Below, in pieces: positions 1 to 6,917 of a stretch of 19,372 bases of DNA. The stretch is from Bacteroidales bacterium UBA2030. GTDB lineage: Bacteria; Bacteroidota; Bacteroidia; Bacteroidales; TTA-H9. The notes beneath the pieces were generated by a model. It was not told where the DNA came from. It saw nothing but the letters and a program-made list of their open reading frames with translations, and did no database searches. Where the stretch lies: assembly GCA_002332755.1 (NCBI GenBank), contig DDBO01000098.1, forward strand, positions 1-19,372, in the 5' to 3' direction. Both the position numbers and the translations under genes were made by a program. How positions within the stretch are numbered: the first letter of the stretch is position 1; every line of letters starts with the position of its first letter.

Positions 1-504
1 CGCCAATCCATCATTTTAGAGCTTTCGCCTACTGTAATTTCTCTCATTTTGGCAGGAAAGGTAGGTTCGCGCATTGCTTCAGAAATTGGAACGATGAAGG
101 TAACGGAACAGGTGGATGCACTTGAGATGATGGGCGTAAATTCAGCCGGTTTTCTTATCCTTCCCAAAATTCTTGCAGCTTTGTTTTTCAATCCTATCCT
201 CATAGTAATGAGTATGACCGTAAGCCTTTTCGGGGGGTGGTTGGTGGCAATGCTTACCGGATTATACACTGCTCACGATTACATTGCAGGATTAAGGCTC
301 GACTTTGAGGGATTTACAGTTTTCTATGCTTTAATTAAGACATTGGTCTTTGCCTTCATTATAGCCTCTGTGTCGGGATATCATGGATATCGCATCAGCG
401 GTGGTGCACTCGACGTGGGTAAAGCCAGCACCAGAGCTGTAGTTCATTCCAGTATCGCTATCATTCTTTTCAATCTCATTATTACCCAAATGCTGCTCAC
501 ATGA
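1..504 (+). CDS. mlaE: MlaE-type ABC transporter permease, 5' end cut off by the window
   Basis: The frame is open from base 1, so the N-terminal part lies outside the window; 167 residues and the stop are visible. The residues near the left edge (LILAGKVGSRIASEIGTM, then VTEQVDALEMMGVN) are the conserved cytoplasmic region of MlaE/DUF140 permeases. Three hydrophobic stretches follow, around bases 150-270, 330-390 and 440-500, as expected for the C-terminal membrane segments. In Gram-negative bacteria MlaE is the inner-membrane channel of the Mla/MCE phospholipid transporter, paired with the MlaF ATPase and an MCE-domain protein, MlaD. The stop overlaps the start of the next gene (ATGA), so the two are translationally coupled and form one complex. 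The TTG at 49 could be read as a start but lies inside the conserved domain, so it is not the true start. The family is clear; the transported lipid is inferred from family knowledge. Confidence 0.93.
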   Translation, partial: RQSIILELSPTVISLILAGKVGSRIASEIGTMKVTEQVDALEMMGVNSAGFLILPKILAALFFNPILIVMSMTVSLFGGWLVAMLTGLYTAHDYIAGLRLDFEGFTVFYALIKTLVFAFIIASVSGYHGYRISGGALDVGKASTRAVVHSSIAIILFNLIITQMLLT

Positions 505-1247
505 TAGAGGTAATCCATATCAGGAAGAGGTTTGGTGAAAAGGAGGTGTTAAAAGACATTTCTTTGGCTTTTGATTCTGGACGGGTGCATCAAATCATCG
601 GACGCAGTGGTTCGGGCAAAACCGTTCTCATGAAATGCATGGTGGGCCTCGAAGAAGTGAATGCAGGAGAAATACGCTACGATGGTCGTGTGTTTTCGGC
701 TTTAAGTCAGAACCAACGTCGGGGAATTCGCCGCGAAATGGGTATGCTGTTTCAGGGGGGTGCCCTGTTCGATTTTATGAATGTTGAACAGAATGTTGAA
801 TTTCCCTTGCTGATGAATACCGATATGACCGCGGCGGAGCGAAAAAAGCGTGTGGCATTTTGCCTCGAAAGGGTCAACCTTCCCAATACGCAGCATTTGA
901 TGCCTTCAGAGCTTAGTGGAGGTATGATTAAAAGAGTGGCCATAGCCAGGGCTATTTCCCTTAATCCTCGTTATCTTTTTTGCGACGAACCGAATTCCGG
1001 CTTAGATCCCCAGACAGCCCATTTGATCGATGAACTTATTGCAGAACTTACCCGTGAATACAACATGATAACCATTGTAAACACACACGATATGAACTCT
1101 GTTATTGAAATAGGCGATGATGTGTGCTTCATACATGATGGAAAGCTCTGGTGGAGAGGTAGCCGCGATGAAATTCTCCATACTTCCAACCCGGAGCTCA
1201 ATGCTTTTGTTTTTTCCACAGGGCTCACTAAAAGATTAAAAAAGTAA
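501..1247 (+). CDS. mlaF: MlaF-type ABC transporter ATP-binding protein
   Basis: This 248-residue protein is a complete ABC ATPase. Visible motifs are the Walker A loop GRSGSGKT at residues 34-41, the signature LSGGM at 138-142, Walker B ending in CDEP with D162 and E163, the D-loop SGLD just after it, and the switch histidine in NTHDM near residue 198. The wording of these motifs (GKTVLMKCMVGL, NSGLDPQT) fits the MlaF/Ttg2A branch that pairs with MlaE permeases. It would hydrolyse ATP on the cytoplasmic face to drive phospholipid movement between the membranes. The start ATG overlaps the upstream mlaE stop by four bases, so the pair is one operon and ATG 501 is secure. An mlaD (MCE) gene often follows in such operons, but here a cvpA-like gene comes next, six bases after the stop. 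Confidence 0.95.
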   Translation: MIEVIHIRKRFGEKEVLKDISLAFDSGRVHQIIGRSGSGKTVLMKCMVGLEEVNAGEIRYDGRVFSALSQNQRRGIRREMGMLFQGGALFDFMNVEQNVEFPLLMNTDMTAAERKKRVAFCLERVNLPNTQHLMPSELSGGMIKRVAIARAISLNPRYLFCDEPNSGLDPQTAHLIDELIAELTREYNMITIVNTHDMNSVIEIGDDVCFIHDGKLWWRGSRDEILHTSNPELNAFVFSTGLTKRLKK

Positions 1248-1253
1248 TTATTC

Positions 1254-1805
1254 ATGGAATATAATTACCTCGATATCATTCTTGCCGTTGTCTTTGTGGG
1301 TTTTGCCATACGGGGTTATTTAAAAGGATTGATTTTAAGCCTTGCTTCTTTGGTAGGCCTTATCGTAGGATTGTATGCAGCCTGGCATTTTTCTGATTTT
1401 CTGGCTCAAGAGTTAGCACCATTTCTCCGCTTATCAGAAGAATCTCTGAAAATAGTTTCTTTTATACTGACCTTTGTTTTGGCCATGTTTATTGTTTATT
1501 TAATAGGAATTTTACTTGAGAAGGTAGTAAAAGTTGCAGGGCTTGGATTTCTGAATAAGTTGGGTGGGCTATTTTTGGGGCTGATCAAAGGAGGGCTTCT
1601 CATAAGTATTATTTTTTATCTGTTCGTTCTCATTGGTGGACCGGCTTGGCTCAACTCCAGCACCCTTAAAGGAAGTTTTCTTTATGAACCGGTTTCAAAA
1701 CTTAGTAGTTATGTGGTTAGCGAAATGGGAGAATTGTTCAATCAGAAATATCAACAACCAGATACACTGCCCGATAAAAACAATGACCAGGGAATAATTT
1801 TGTAA
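1254..1805 (+). CDS. cvpA: CvpA family membrane protein
   Basis: The 183-residue product matches the CvpA family in length, in its N-terminal pattern (YLDIILAVVFVGFAIRGYLK) and in having four predicted hydrophobic segments, roughly at residues 6-26, 28-46, 67-88 and 101-127. The first two helices are joined by the short glycine- and lysine-containing turn GYLKG, typical of the family. The hydrophilic tail from about residue 150 is probably cytoplasmic and poorly conserved. E. coli CvpA is an inner-membrane protein named for its requirement in colicin V production and linked to envelope stress; its biochemical role is not settled. The gene starts six bases after mlaF and is probably cotranscribed with mlaEF. 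A link to lipid transport is only inferred from position. Confidence 0.85.
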   Translation: MEYNYLDIILAVVFVGFAIRGYLKGLILSLASLVGLIVGLYAAWHFSDFLAQELAPFLRLSEESLKIVSFILTFVLAMFIVYLIGILLEKVVKVAGLGFLNKLGGLFLGLIKGGLLISIIFYLFVLIGGPAWLNSSTLKGSFLYEPVSKLSSYVVSEMGELFNQKYQQPDTLPDKNNDQGIIL

Positions 1806-1859
1806 TTGGTTTTGAGGCGATTGAAAGTTTGTAAAACGGAATCTTTTAAAGACCAATTA
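1803..1859. repeat. Inverted repeat after cvpA, overlapping its stop codon
   Basis: TAATTGGT at 1803-1810 is the exact reverse complement of ACCAATTA at 1852-1859. With one wobble and two further A-T pairs on the inner side the RNA stem could reach 11 base pairs around a loop of about 35 bases. No T-run follows the right arm, so it is not a standard intrinsic terminator. The right arm also reaches the possible -33 element of the next gene. Confidence 0.45.
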
Positions 1860-1888
1860 GCTGGATATCCTTATTCGTAGTATGTTTG
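1857..1888 (+). promoter_or_regulatory. Putative Bacteroidota-type promoter for the HAD gene
   Basis: TATGTTTG at 1881-1888 matches the -7 consensus TAnnTTTG exactly. TTAG at 1857-1860 is a three-of-four match to the -33 TTTG, separated by 20 bases. Transcription would begin near 1894, which favours ATG 1910 over the TTG at 1886 as the start of the HAD protein. Confidence 0.5.
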
Positions 1889-1909
1889 CTCAATTATTTC
1901 AGACGCATT

Positions 1910-2545
1910 ATGCAGGAAATACGCAATATTATTTTCGATTTTGGAGGAGTTATCCTTAATATTGATTTTCAGAGATCTATTGAAGCATTTCAGGCTTTGG
2001 GTATAGGCAAAGACCCATCCTTTTTCGTTGAATTTGGGCAAAGCGAAATATACAGTAATCTCGAAAAAGGCCAGATTTCCGAGAAGGGGTTTTACGAACA
2101 CATAAGGCAAGTTTCAGGAGTACAAGCATCTGACGAGGATTTGCGTAGGGCATGGGATGCTGTGCTTCTCGATATGCCGGAAGAAAGGGTTGAACTTTTA
2201 AAAAAAGTTAGGCAGCATTACCGGATTTTTCTACTTAGCAATACCAATGCTATTCATTATGGGACGTATAATGGCGCTTTCAGGCTTCGTTATGGACATG
2301 ATTTTGAGGAATTCTTTGAAAAAGCTTATTGGTCGTTTCGTATTGGGATGCGAAAGCCTTCTCCCACTACTTTTCAATGGGTTTTGAATGATGCTGGTCT
2401 GGAGGCTTCAGAAACTCTCTTCATCGATGATACGCTTAAACATGTTGAAGGTGCCAGGGTAGCGGGTATCAAAGGATTTCACCTTCATAATACAGAGTTA
2501 ACCTCGCTTTTTGATGAGAATGGAAAATTGAAAATAACTTTATAA
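1910..2545 (+). CDS. HAD-family hydrolase (YihX / HAD-IA like phosphatase)
   Basis: This 211-residue protein carries all four HAD motifs. Motif I is FDFGGV with the nucleophile D10, motif II has S110 in LLSNTN, motif III has K149 in MRKPSP, and motif IV has the acid pair D173-D174 in FIDDT. The usual second aspartate of motif I is replaced by glycine, which is characteristic of the YihX-like group of HAD-IA enzymes. Members act on small sugar phosphates, for example glucose-1-phosphate in E. coli YihX; the substrate here cannot be read from sequence. A longer frame begins at TTG 1886, but ATG 1910 puts the conserved strand at the N-terminus and fits the promoter ending at 1888. The gene is monocistronic and converges on the response regulator gene. 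Confidence 0.88.
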   Translation: MQEIRNIIFDFGGVILNIDFQRSIEAFQALGIGKDPSFFVEFGQSEIYSNLEKGQISEKGFYEHIRQVSGVQASDEDLRRAWDAVLLDMPEERVELLKKVRQHYRIFLLSNTNAIHYGTYNGAFRLRYGHDFEEFFEKAYWSFRIGMRKPSPTTFQWVLNDAGLEASETLFIDDTLKHVEGARVAGIKGFHLHNTELTSLFDENGKLKITL

Positions 2546-2568
2546 CCCTTCCCTTACATAAACCTGAT

Positions 2569-2585
2569 AATAAAGACACTTTATT
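2569..2585. terminator. Weak AT-rich hairpin between convergent genes
   Basis: AATAAAG at 2569-2575 and CTTTATT at 2579-2585 form a perfect 7-bp stem with a 3-base loop, between the convergent HAD and response regulator genes. It is low in GC and lacks a clear U-run on either strand, so a terminator role is only possible. Confidence 0.22.
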
Positions 2586-2638
2586 TCAGCCTTCTCTCTG
2601 ACAACACTGAGTGCAAAAAGTAATCTTTAAGACAAAAT

Positions 2639-4012
2639 TCATGACCTGGATGCGAGAGCAGCCAGCTCGGGATTTCTTTTGAGCATGCGGTAGATTGTTG
2701 TTTTTCCAACCTGAAGCCGCTCAGCAACCTCTTTAACACTGCCGTTGTATTTTATCAGATAGTTTTTAACGATATCATCGATATAATCATCGAGAGATTT
2801 CTCCTGAATAAAGTCTATCCCTGGTTGAGTAGTTTTCTGGATGTCTAAATTAATGTCTTCTGCTTCAATAATTTGGCTGCTGGCAAGGACGCACGCAAGT
2901 TCCATCAATGCTTTTAATTCCCTTACGTTTCCGGGGAAACTGTAGTTGAGAAGTTTTTCTTGTGCTGTGGGGGAGAGGCTTTTGGGTGCGATACCGTTTT
3001 TTTGGCAAAAATCATCGAGAAAATAACGAGCCAATAAGAGGATGTCGTTTCCTCTTTCTCTAAGAGGTGGAAGCTCAATGGGTAAACCCATTATTCGGTA
3101 ATATAAATCGGCGCGGAAATTTCCTACTTTTACCTCCTGGGCAAGGTTTTTATGGGTGGCAACGATAAGGCGGGCATCAAATTTTATGATTTCATTACCG
3201 CCAACTCTGGTAAACTCCCCTTCTTGTATTGCCCTGAGCAATTTCACTTGCATGGATAGGTCCATGTCGGCAATTTCATCGAGGAAGAGGGTACCCTGGT
3301 CAGCTTCTTCAAATTTGCCCACTCTTCGGCCTATAGCTCCTGTAAATGAACCCTTCTCATGTCCGAACAATTCGCTTTCAACAAGCTCTTTGGGTATGGC
3401 TGCTACGTTGAAGGCAACAAACTTGCCTTTTCGACGAAGAGAGTTGTAGTGTATGGCTTTAGCAACAAGTTCTTTTCCTGTACCGGTTTCTCCTGTAATC
3501 GAAACTGTAATGTTTGACCTGGCAGCTTTCTGAATTAACTCAAATACTTTTTGCATTACAGGGCTATTACCCTTAAGAGTATTGTGCTCAAGGTATTTTC
3601 GACCAAGCTCTTCTTCGAGTTCGGTTATCTTAGCCTCCAACTTTTTCTTTTCTTCAATTTTTTGAATGAGGTTGGAAAGGCGGGTGCGCATATTGCGGTC
3701 TTTCACCACATAATCGTAAGCTCCTTTGTGTAATAAATCAATGGCCGTACTGATATCTTGTTGTCCACTTACAATAATTACAGGGATTTCTGGATTAAAT
3801 TTTTTAATTCGTTTGAATAATTCACGACCATTGTAATCGGGTAAATAGTAATCCAGCGAAATCACGTCGGGATTTTTGTGCAAATTTTCGAGCAAAACAG
3901 ATCCATTTGGAAATATCTCTACTTCGCAATTTCTTTCTTTAAGAAGTGCTTCTGCCAGTACTTTCGCTGTAATCTCCTCATCTTCAACCACAAATATTTT
4001 AAGGGGTTCCAT
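2639..4012 (-). CDS. Sigma-54-dependent response regulator, NtrC/AtoC family
   Basis: The 457-residue protein has three parts in the NtrC order. Residues 1-118 form a receiver domain with the acid pocket E10-D11, phosphoacceptor D54, switch S82 and K104. A charged helical linker (about 119-142), probably coiled coil, leads to an AAA+ domain with Walker A GETGTGKE at 174-181, the sigma-54 contact loop GSFTGA at 221-226 and Walker B TLFLDE at 241-246. A Fis-type helix-turn-helix (SVKEVAERLQVGKTTIYRML) is at the C-terminus. It would bind enhancer sites and, once phosphorylated, drive open-complex formation by sigma-54 RNA polymerase. The loop is usually GAFTGA; alanine to serine is a known mild variant. 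A longer frame starts at 4087, but ATG 4012 aligns with the receiver domain and lies downstream of a possible promoter. No kinase gene is adjacent, so the signal is unknown. Confidence 0.93.
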   Translation of the reverse strand: MEPLKIFVVEDEEITAKVLAEALLKERNCEVEIFPNGSVLLENLHKNPDVISLDYYLPDYNGRELFKRIKKFNPEIPVIIVSGQQDISTAIDLLHKGAYDYVVKDRNMRTRLSNLIQKIEEKKKLEAKITELEEELGRKYLEHNTLKGNSPVMQKVFELIQKAARSNITVSITGETGTGKELVAKAIHYNSLRRKGKFVAFNVAAIPKELVESELFGHEKGSFTGAIGRRVGKFEEADQGTLFLDEIADMDLSMQVKLLRAIQEGEFTRVGGNEIIKFDARLIVATHKNLAQEVKVGNFRADLYYRIMGLPIELPPLRERGNDILLLARYFLDDFCQKNGIAPKSLSPTAQEKLLNYSFPGNVRELKALMELACVLASSQIIEAEDINLDIQKTTQPGIDFIQEKSLDDYIDDIVKNYLIKYNGSVKEVAERLQVGKTTIYRMLKRNPELAALASRS

Positions 4013-4035
4013 ATTTTTGTGGAATAAATTTATAA

Positions 4036-4092
4036 CCAATTTGATACTATCTCCAAAATTAATAAATTTTACAGAAAAATGTATCAATTTGG
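4036..4092. repeat. Spaced inverted repeat flanking the response regulator promoter
   Basis: CCAATTTGATAC at 4036-4047 and GTATCAATTTGG at 4081-4092 are reverse complements except at one position (11 of 12). They are separated by 33 bases that contain the possible -7 element. The inner seven bases CAATTTG are nearly self-complementary and appear in the same orientation in both arms. The arrangement would suit a pair of operator sites around the promoter. Confidence 0.5.
4054..4088 (-). promoter_or_regulatory. Possible promoter of the sigma-54 response regulator gene
   Basis: On the minus strand TAATTTTG (4061 to 4054) is an exact TAnnTTTG -7 match. The best -33 candidate is ATTG (4088 to 4085), 23 bases upstream, which is longer than ideal. 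The start site would be near 4047, leaving a leader of about 35 bases before ATG 4012. Confidence 0.4.
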
Positions 4093-4109
4093 GTCGCTTT
4101 GCAGAAAAA

Positions 4110-5072
4110 TCACATTAACTGCTGCAGGCGATTTCTAATTTCGATGAGTGAAGTCAATTGCATGATTTCCATTCGGATTGTTTTGAAATGGGGAATTCCT
4201 TTGAAATATCCGGAATAAAACTTTCGCATCTCTAAGATTGCTCTTTTTTCTCCTTTTATTTCTACCGCTTTATCCAGGTGTGCCAAACATACCTCGATGC
4301 GTTCGTTCAGAGATGGAGGAGAGATTAGGGTACCTGTTTGTAAGAAAGATTTTACGGCAGTAAAAATCCAGGGATTGCCAATGGCTGCTCGCCCGATCAT
4401 AATCCCATCTACTCCATAACGTTCAAACATTTCAAGTGCTTTTTGGGGGCTGTCAATATCGCCGTTGCCTATCACTGGTATCTTCATTCGAGGATTAGCC
4501 TTTACTTTGCCTATCAACGTCCAATCAGCTTTACCAGAATACATTTGAGCGCGTGTTCGGCCGTGGATGGTGATAGCAGCAATACCAACATCCTGTAGGC
4601 GTTCAGCTACTTCCACAATGGGCTTGTCTGATTCGTCATATCCGAGGCGGGTTTTGACGGTTACCGGCAGTTTTACAGCCTTCACTACTGCGGCTGTGAT
4701 GGCAATCATCTTGAGAATATCTTTAAGAATACCAGAACCGGCGCCTTTGCTTACAACTTTGCGAACAGGGCAGCCCCAGTTAATATCAATGGTGTCGGGT
4801 GCTGCTTCCTCTGCCATTTGTGCCGCCATAACCATTTGCTGAAGGTCGCTGCCAAAAATTTGAATTCCTACCGGCCGTTCCTCCTCATATATCCGCATTT
4901 TTTTTATGCTTTTATCGGCATCGCGAACCAAGCCATCCGAAGAAATAAATTCTGTAAATACCATATCAGCCCCCATCTTTCGGCAGATGAGTCTGTAAGA
5001 AAGGTCAGTAATATCCTCCAATGGAGCAAGCAAAACCGCCCTGTTGGGTAGCTTCAGACTGCCTAAATTCAT
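4110..5072 (-). CDS. dusB: tRNA-dihydrouridine synthase, DusB family
   Basis: This 320-residue FMN-dependent enzyme would reduce specific uridines in the D-loop of tRNA to dihydrouridine. It shows the TIM-barrel pattern of the family. The N-terminal FMN site LLAPLEDITDLSYR is at residues 14-27, the catalytic cysteine C101 is in DINWGCPVRKV, and the phosphate-binding strands VTVKTRLGYD, IPVIGNGDI and GIMIGRAAIGNPWIF follow. The length and the NWGCP motif fit DusB, which modifies U17 in E. coli. The helical C-terminal region (roughly 245-320) has the tRNA-recognition character of the family. The sigma-54 regulator begins about 97 bases downstream on the same strand and could receive read-through, but it has its own possible promoter. 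ATG 5072 fits the family N-terminus. Confidence 0.93.
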   Translation of the reverse strand: MNLGSLKLPNRAVLLAPLEDITDLSYRLICRKMGADMVFTEFISSDGLVRDADKSIKKMRIYEEERPVGIQIFGSDLQQMVMAAQMAEEAAPDTIDINWGCPVRKVVSKGAGSGILKDILKMIAITAAVVKAVKLPVTVKTRLGYDESDKPIVEVAERLQDVGIAAITIHGRTRAQMYSGKADWTLIGKVKANPRMKIPVIGNGDIDSPQKALEMFERYGVDGIMIGRAAIGNPWIFTAVKSFLQTGTLISPPSLNERIEVCLAHLDKAVEIKGEKRAILEMRKFYSGYFKGIPHFKTIRMEIMQLTSLIEIRNRLQQLM

Positions 5073-5105
5073 TCTTTGAGCTTATTTGAAAAATAGACTG
5101 TTAAA

Positions 5106-5133
5106 TTTGTATCTGAAAATACCTTTATCTTTG
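5106..5133 (+). promoter_or_regulatory. Putative promoter for the stand-alone receiver gene
   Basis: TATCTTTG at 5126-5133 matches TAnnTTTG exactly. TTTG at 5106-5109 could be the -33 element, but the 16-base spacer is shorter than usual. A start site near 5139 would lie inside the longer open frame and so favours ATG 5155. Confidence 0.42.
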
Positions 5134-5154
5134 TTGATGACGAAAACAACCCCC

Positions 5155-5556
5155 ATGGCCACAAAATTAATAGAAAACAAGAATATTCCGCAATGGGTTG
5201 GGAAACGGGTTATGGTGGTAGAAGATGATTTTATTTCTTATAAAATCATTGAAAAATATTTGCGTCCAACAGGTGTTGAGATTATCTGGGTTAAAGACGG
5301 GGTAGAAGCTTTACAATCCTGTCATAAACTTATGCCTGACTTGGCTCTGGTCGATGTCCGTATGCCTCGCCTCAATGGCATTGATCTTACACGCAAATTG
5401 AAACAATTGTATAGAAGTCTCCCAATAATCATTCAAACAGCCTATGGTTTGCCCGAGCACCAACGCGAGTGCTTTAATGCAGGCGCAGATGCTTTTATAG
5501 CTAAACCTTTCGATAAGCACTATTTTTTCTATAAAATTCGTACCTTTTTTAATTGA
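5155..5556 (+). CDS. Single-domain response regulator (CheY-like receiver)
   Basis: The 133-residue product is almost entirely a receiver domain. The acid pocket D24-D25 follows the first strand (RVMVVEDDF), the phosphoacceptor is D67 in ALVDVRMP, the switch residue is T95 in IIQTAYG, and K117 is in IAKPFD. No output domain follows; the protein ends about 16 residues after the KP motif. Such proteins act as phosphorelay shuttles or bind a partner when phosphorylated. Longer frames begin at TTG 5086 and ATG 5137, but the -7 element at 5126-5133 puts the transcript start near or after 5137, so ATG 5155 is preferred. The gene diverges from dusB and overlaps the M23 gene tail to tail by eight bases. 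No kinase is nearby and its partner is unknown. Confidence 0.87.
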   Translation: MATKLIENKNIPQWVGKRVMVVEDDFISYKIIEKYLRPTGVEIIWVKDGVEALQSCHKLMPDLALVDVRMPRLNGIDLTRKLKQLYRSLPIIIQTAYGLPEHQRECFNAGADAFIAKPFDKHYFFYKIRTFFN

Positions 5557-6838
5557 AAGGATTCTCCTGAGCAGCACGATGAAATTTGAGTTCCTGCTTC
5601 ACGCTGTTTACATGTCTAAAATATTCATCAAGATACTTTCCAGGCAGAGGCTCGGAAGGGGGTGATTCTATGGTCAGCGGATTAACGGGTGAGCCGTTTT
5701 TATAAACTCTGAAATCGAGATGGGGGCCTGTAGAGAGCCCTGTACTTCCTACGTATCCTATCACCTGTCCTTGTTTTACCCTTGCGCCCGGATGTATGCC
5801 AGGTCCGTAGCCCGAAAGGTGATTGTACATACTGGTGTACATGGAGTTGTGTCTGATCTTAACTGATTTTCCTGCCTGGCCATTGTATTGGGCTGAAATT
5901 ACCGTTCCGTCCCCAATGCTATGAACGGGTGTGCCAACCGGAGCGGCATAATCTACCCCATGGTGGGGCCGATAAATTCGTAAAACCGGATGGAAGCGAC
6001 TACCCGTAAACCGGCTGCTGATTCTGGCATATTTTAAGGGGGCTTTAAGAAATGCTCGTTTCATGTTTTCACCTTTTTCATTGTAGTAGCCGGCAAAGGC
6101 ACCTGTGCTATCGGGTGCAAAATAAAAAGCCCATGTTTCCTGGTCTTTACGGACAAAGCGAGCCGCCAGTATCTTACCTATACCTATGCTTTTCCCTTCA
6201 CAAACCTGATTTTCATATAAGGCTGTAAATTCATCTCCCTTTTGTAGGGCAAAGAAATCGAGGTTCCAGCCAAATACATTTTCAAGGGCCAAAGCCAAAT
6301 CTGCACCGTATTCTATACCCCTGAGGGCTTTCCAAAGAGAGCTTTCGATGGTGGTGCTCATCCGGGCTTTTTCTATAACAATTTCTTTGTCAACTCTCCG
6401 GGCCTCAGGTTTGCCCCTGAGATGCACGAGTGTATAAGAAATGGGACTGTTTTCGTAGATAAAATAAAGAGGTTTACGAAGGCTATCTCCTGTGCTGATG
6501 AATGTGAAAGGCTGTCCTGCTCTGAGTTTTCCCGGGGGTAAAATGGTAGAGATTTGTTGGATGATGGAATCGACGAATTGTGGGGAGATTCCTCGACTCA
6601 ATAAAAGTCCTGATAGGGTTTGCCCGGGTTTTAGCCTGTCTGTTTCTACGTAAAGGCTGTCAACGGGGATTCCATATAACATCGTGGGGGGAGGTGGAGA
6701 ATTTTCTTCAAGGTTGTTCAGCGTAACAGAAGTATAAAAGAGAATGATTGATCTGAAAACAATAATCAGGCCTGCCACTATCATCAAGACGAGGCCCTTC
6801 TTATGGTGGCGTAAAACATCAATAGGTTTAATAATCAA
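5549..6838 (-). CDS. M23 family (LytM-type) peptidoglycan endopeptidase, membrane anchored
   Basis: This 429-residue protein begins with a basic segment (LRHHKKG) and one transmembrane helix at about residues 15-35, so the rest should face the periplasm. Residues about 65-120 resemble the LysM/OapA-like region of M23 envelope enzymes (LKPGQTLSGLLLSRG). The C-terminal LytM domain (about 275-395) has the zinc motif HHGVD with H292 and D296, a catalytic histidine H340 in MYNHLSG, and GPHLDF where HxH is expected. H373 is present, but the second histidine, normally a zinc ligand, is D375. The enzyme would cut peptide cross-links of peptidoglycan. An in-frame TAA lies shortly upstream and the first ATG is residue 19, inside the helix, so the TTG start at 6838 is preferred. 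The gene follows the iorB terminator, so it probably has its own promoter, which I could not identify. Confidence 0.88.
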   Translation of the reverse strand: MIIKPIDVLRHHKKGLVLMIVAGLIIVFRSIILFYTSVTLNNLEENSPPPPTMLYGIPVDSLYVETDRLKPGQTLSGLLLSRGISPQFVDSIIQQISTILPPGKLRAGQPFTFISTGDSLRKPLYFIYENSPISYTLVHLRGKPEARRVDKEIVIEKARMSTTIESSLWKALRGIEYGADLALALENVFGWNLDFFALQKGDEFTALYENQVCEGKSIGIGKILAARFVRKDQETWAFYFAPDSTGAFAGYYNEKGENMKRAFLKAPLKYARISSRFTGSRFHPVLRIYRPHHGVDYAAPVGTPVHSIGDGTVISAQYNGQAGKSVKIRHNSMYTSMYNHLSGYGPGIHPGARVKQGQVIGYVGSTGLSTGPHLDFRVYKNGSPVNPLTIESPPSEPLPGKYLDEYFRHVNSVKQELKFHRAAQENPFN

Positions 6839-6857
6839 AAGCGTAAGGTTTTAACAT

Positions 6858-6886
6858 AAAAATCCCCGGCCTGTGGGGGTCGGGGA
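6858..6886 (-). terminator. Intrinsic terminator of the iorAB operon
   Basis: TCCCCGGCC (6863-6871) pairs with GGTCGGGGA (6878-6886) in a 9-bp GC-rich stem with one G-T wobble and a six-base loop. On the minus strand the stem is followed at once by five T residues (6862 to 6858). It lies 32 bases past the iorB stop and separates that operon from the M23 gene. Confidence 0.85.
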
Positions 6887-6917
6887 GAAATAACGAACTT
6901 TTGGCTGAAATATTGCT

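Noticed and set aside
4072..4110. Direct repeat CAGAAAAAT at 4072-4080 and 4102-4110
   Set aside because: Only nine A-rich bases, with one copy ending at the dusB stop; likely chance.
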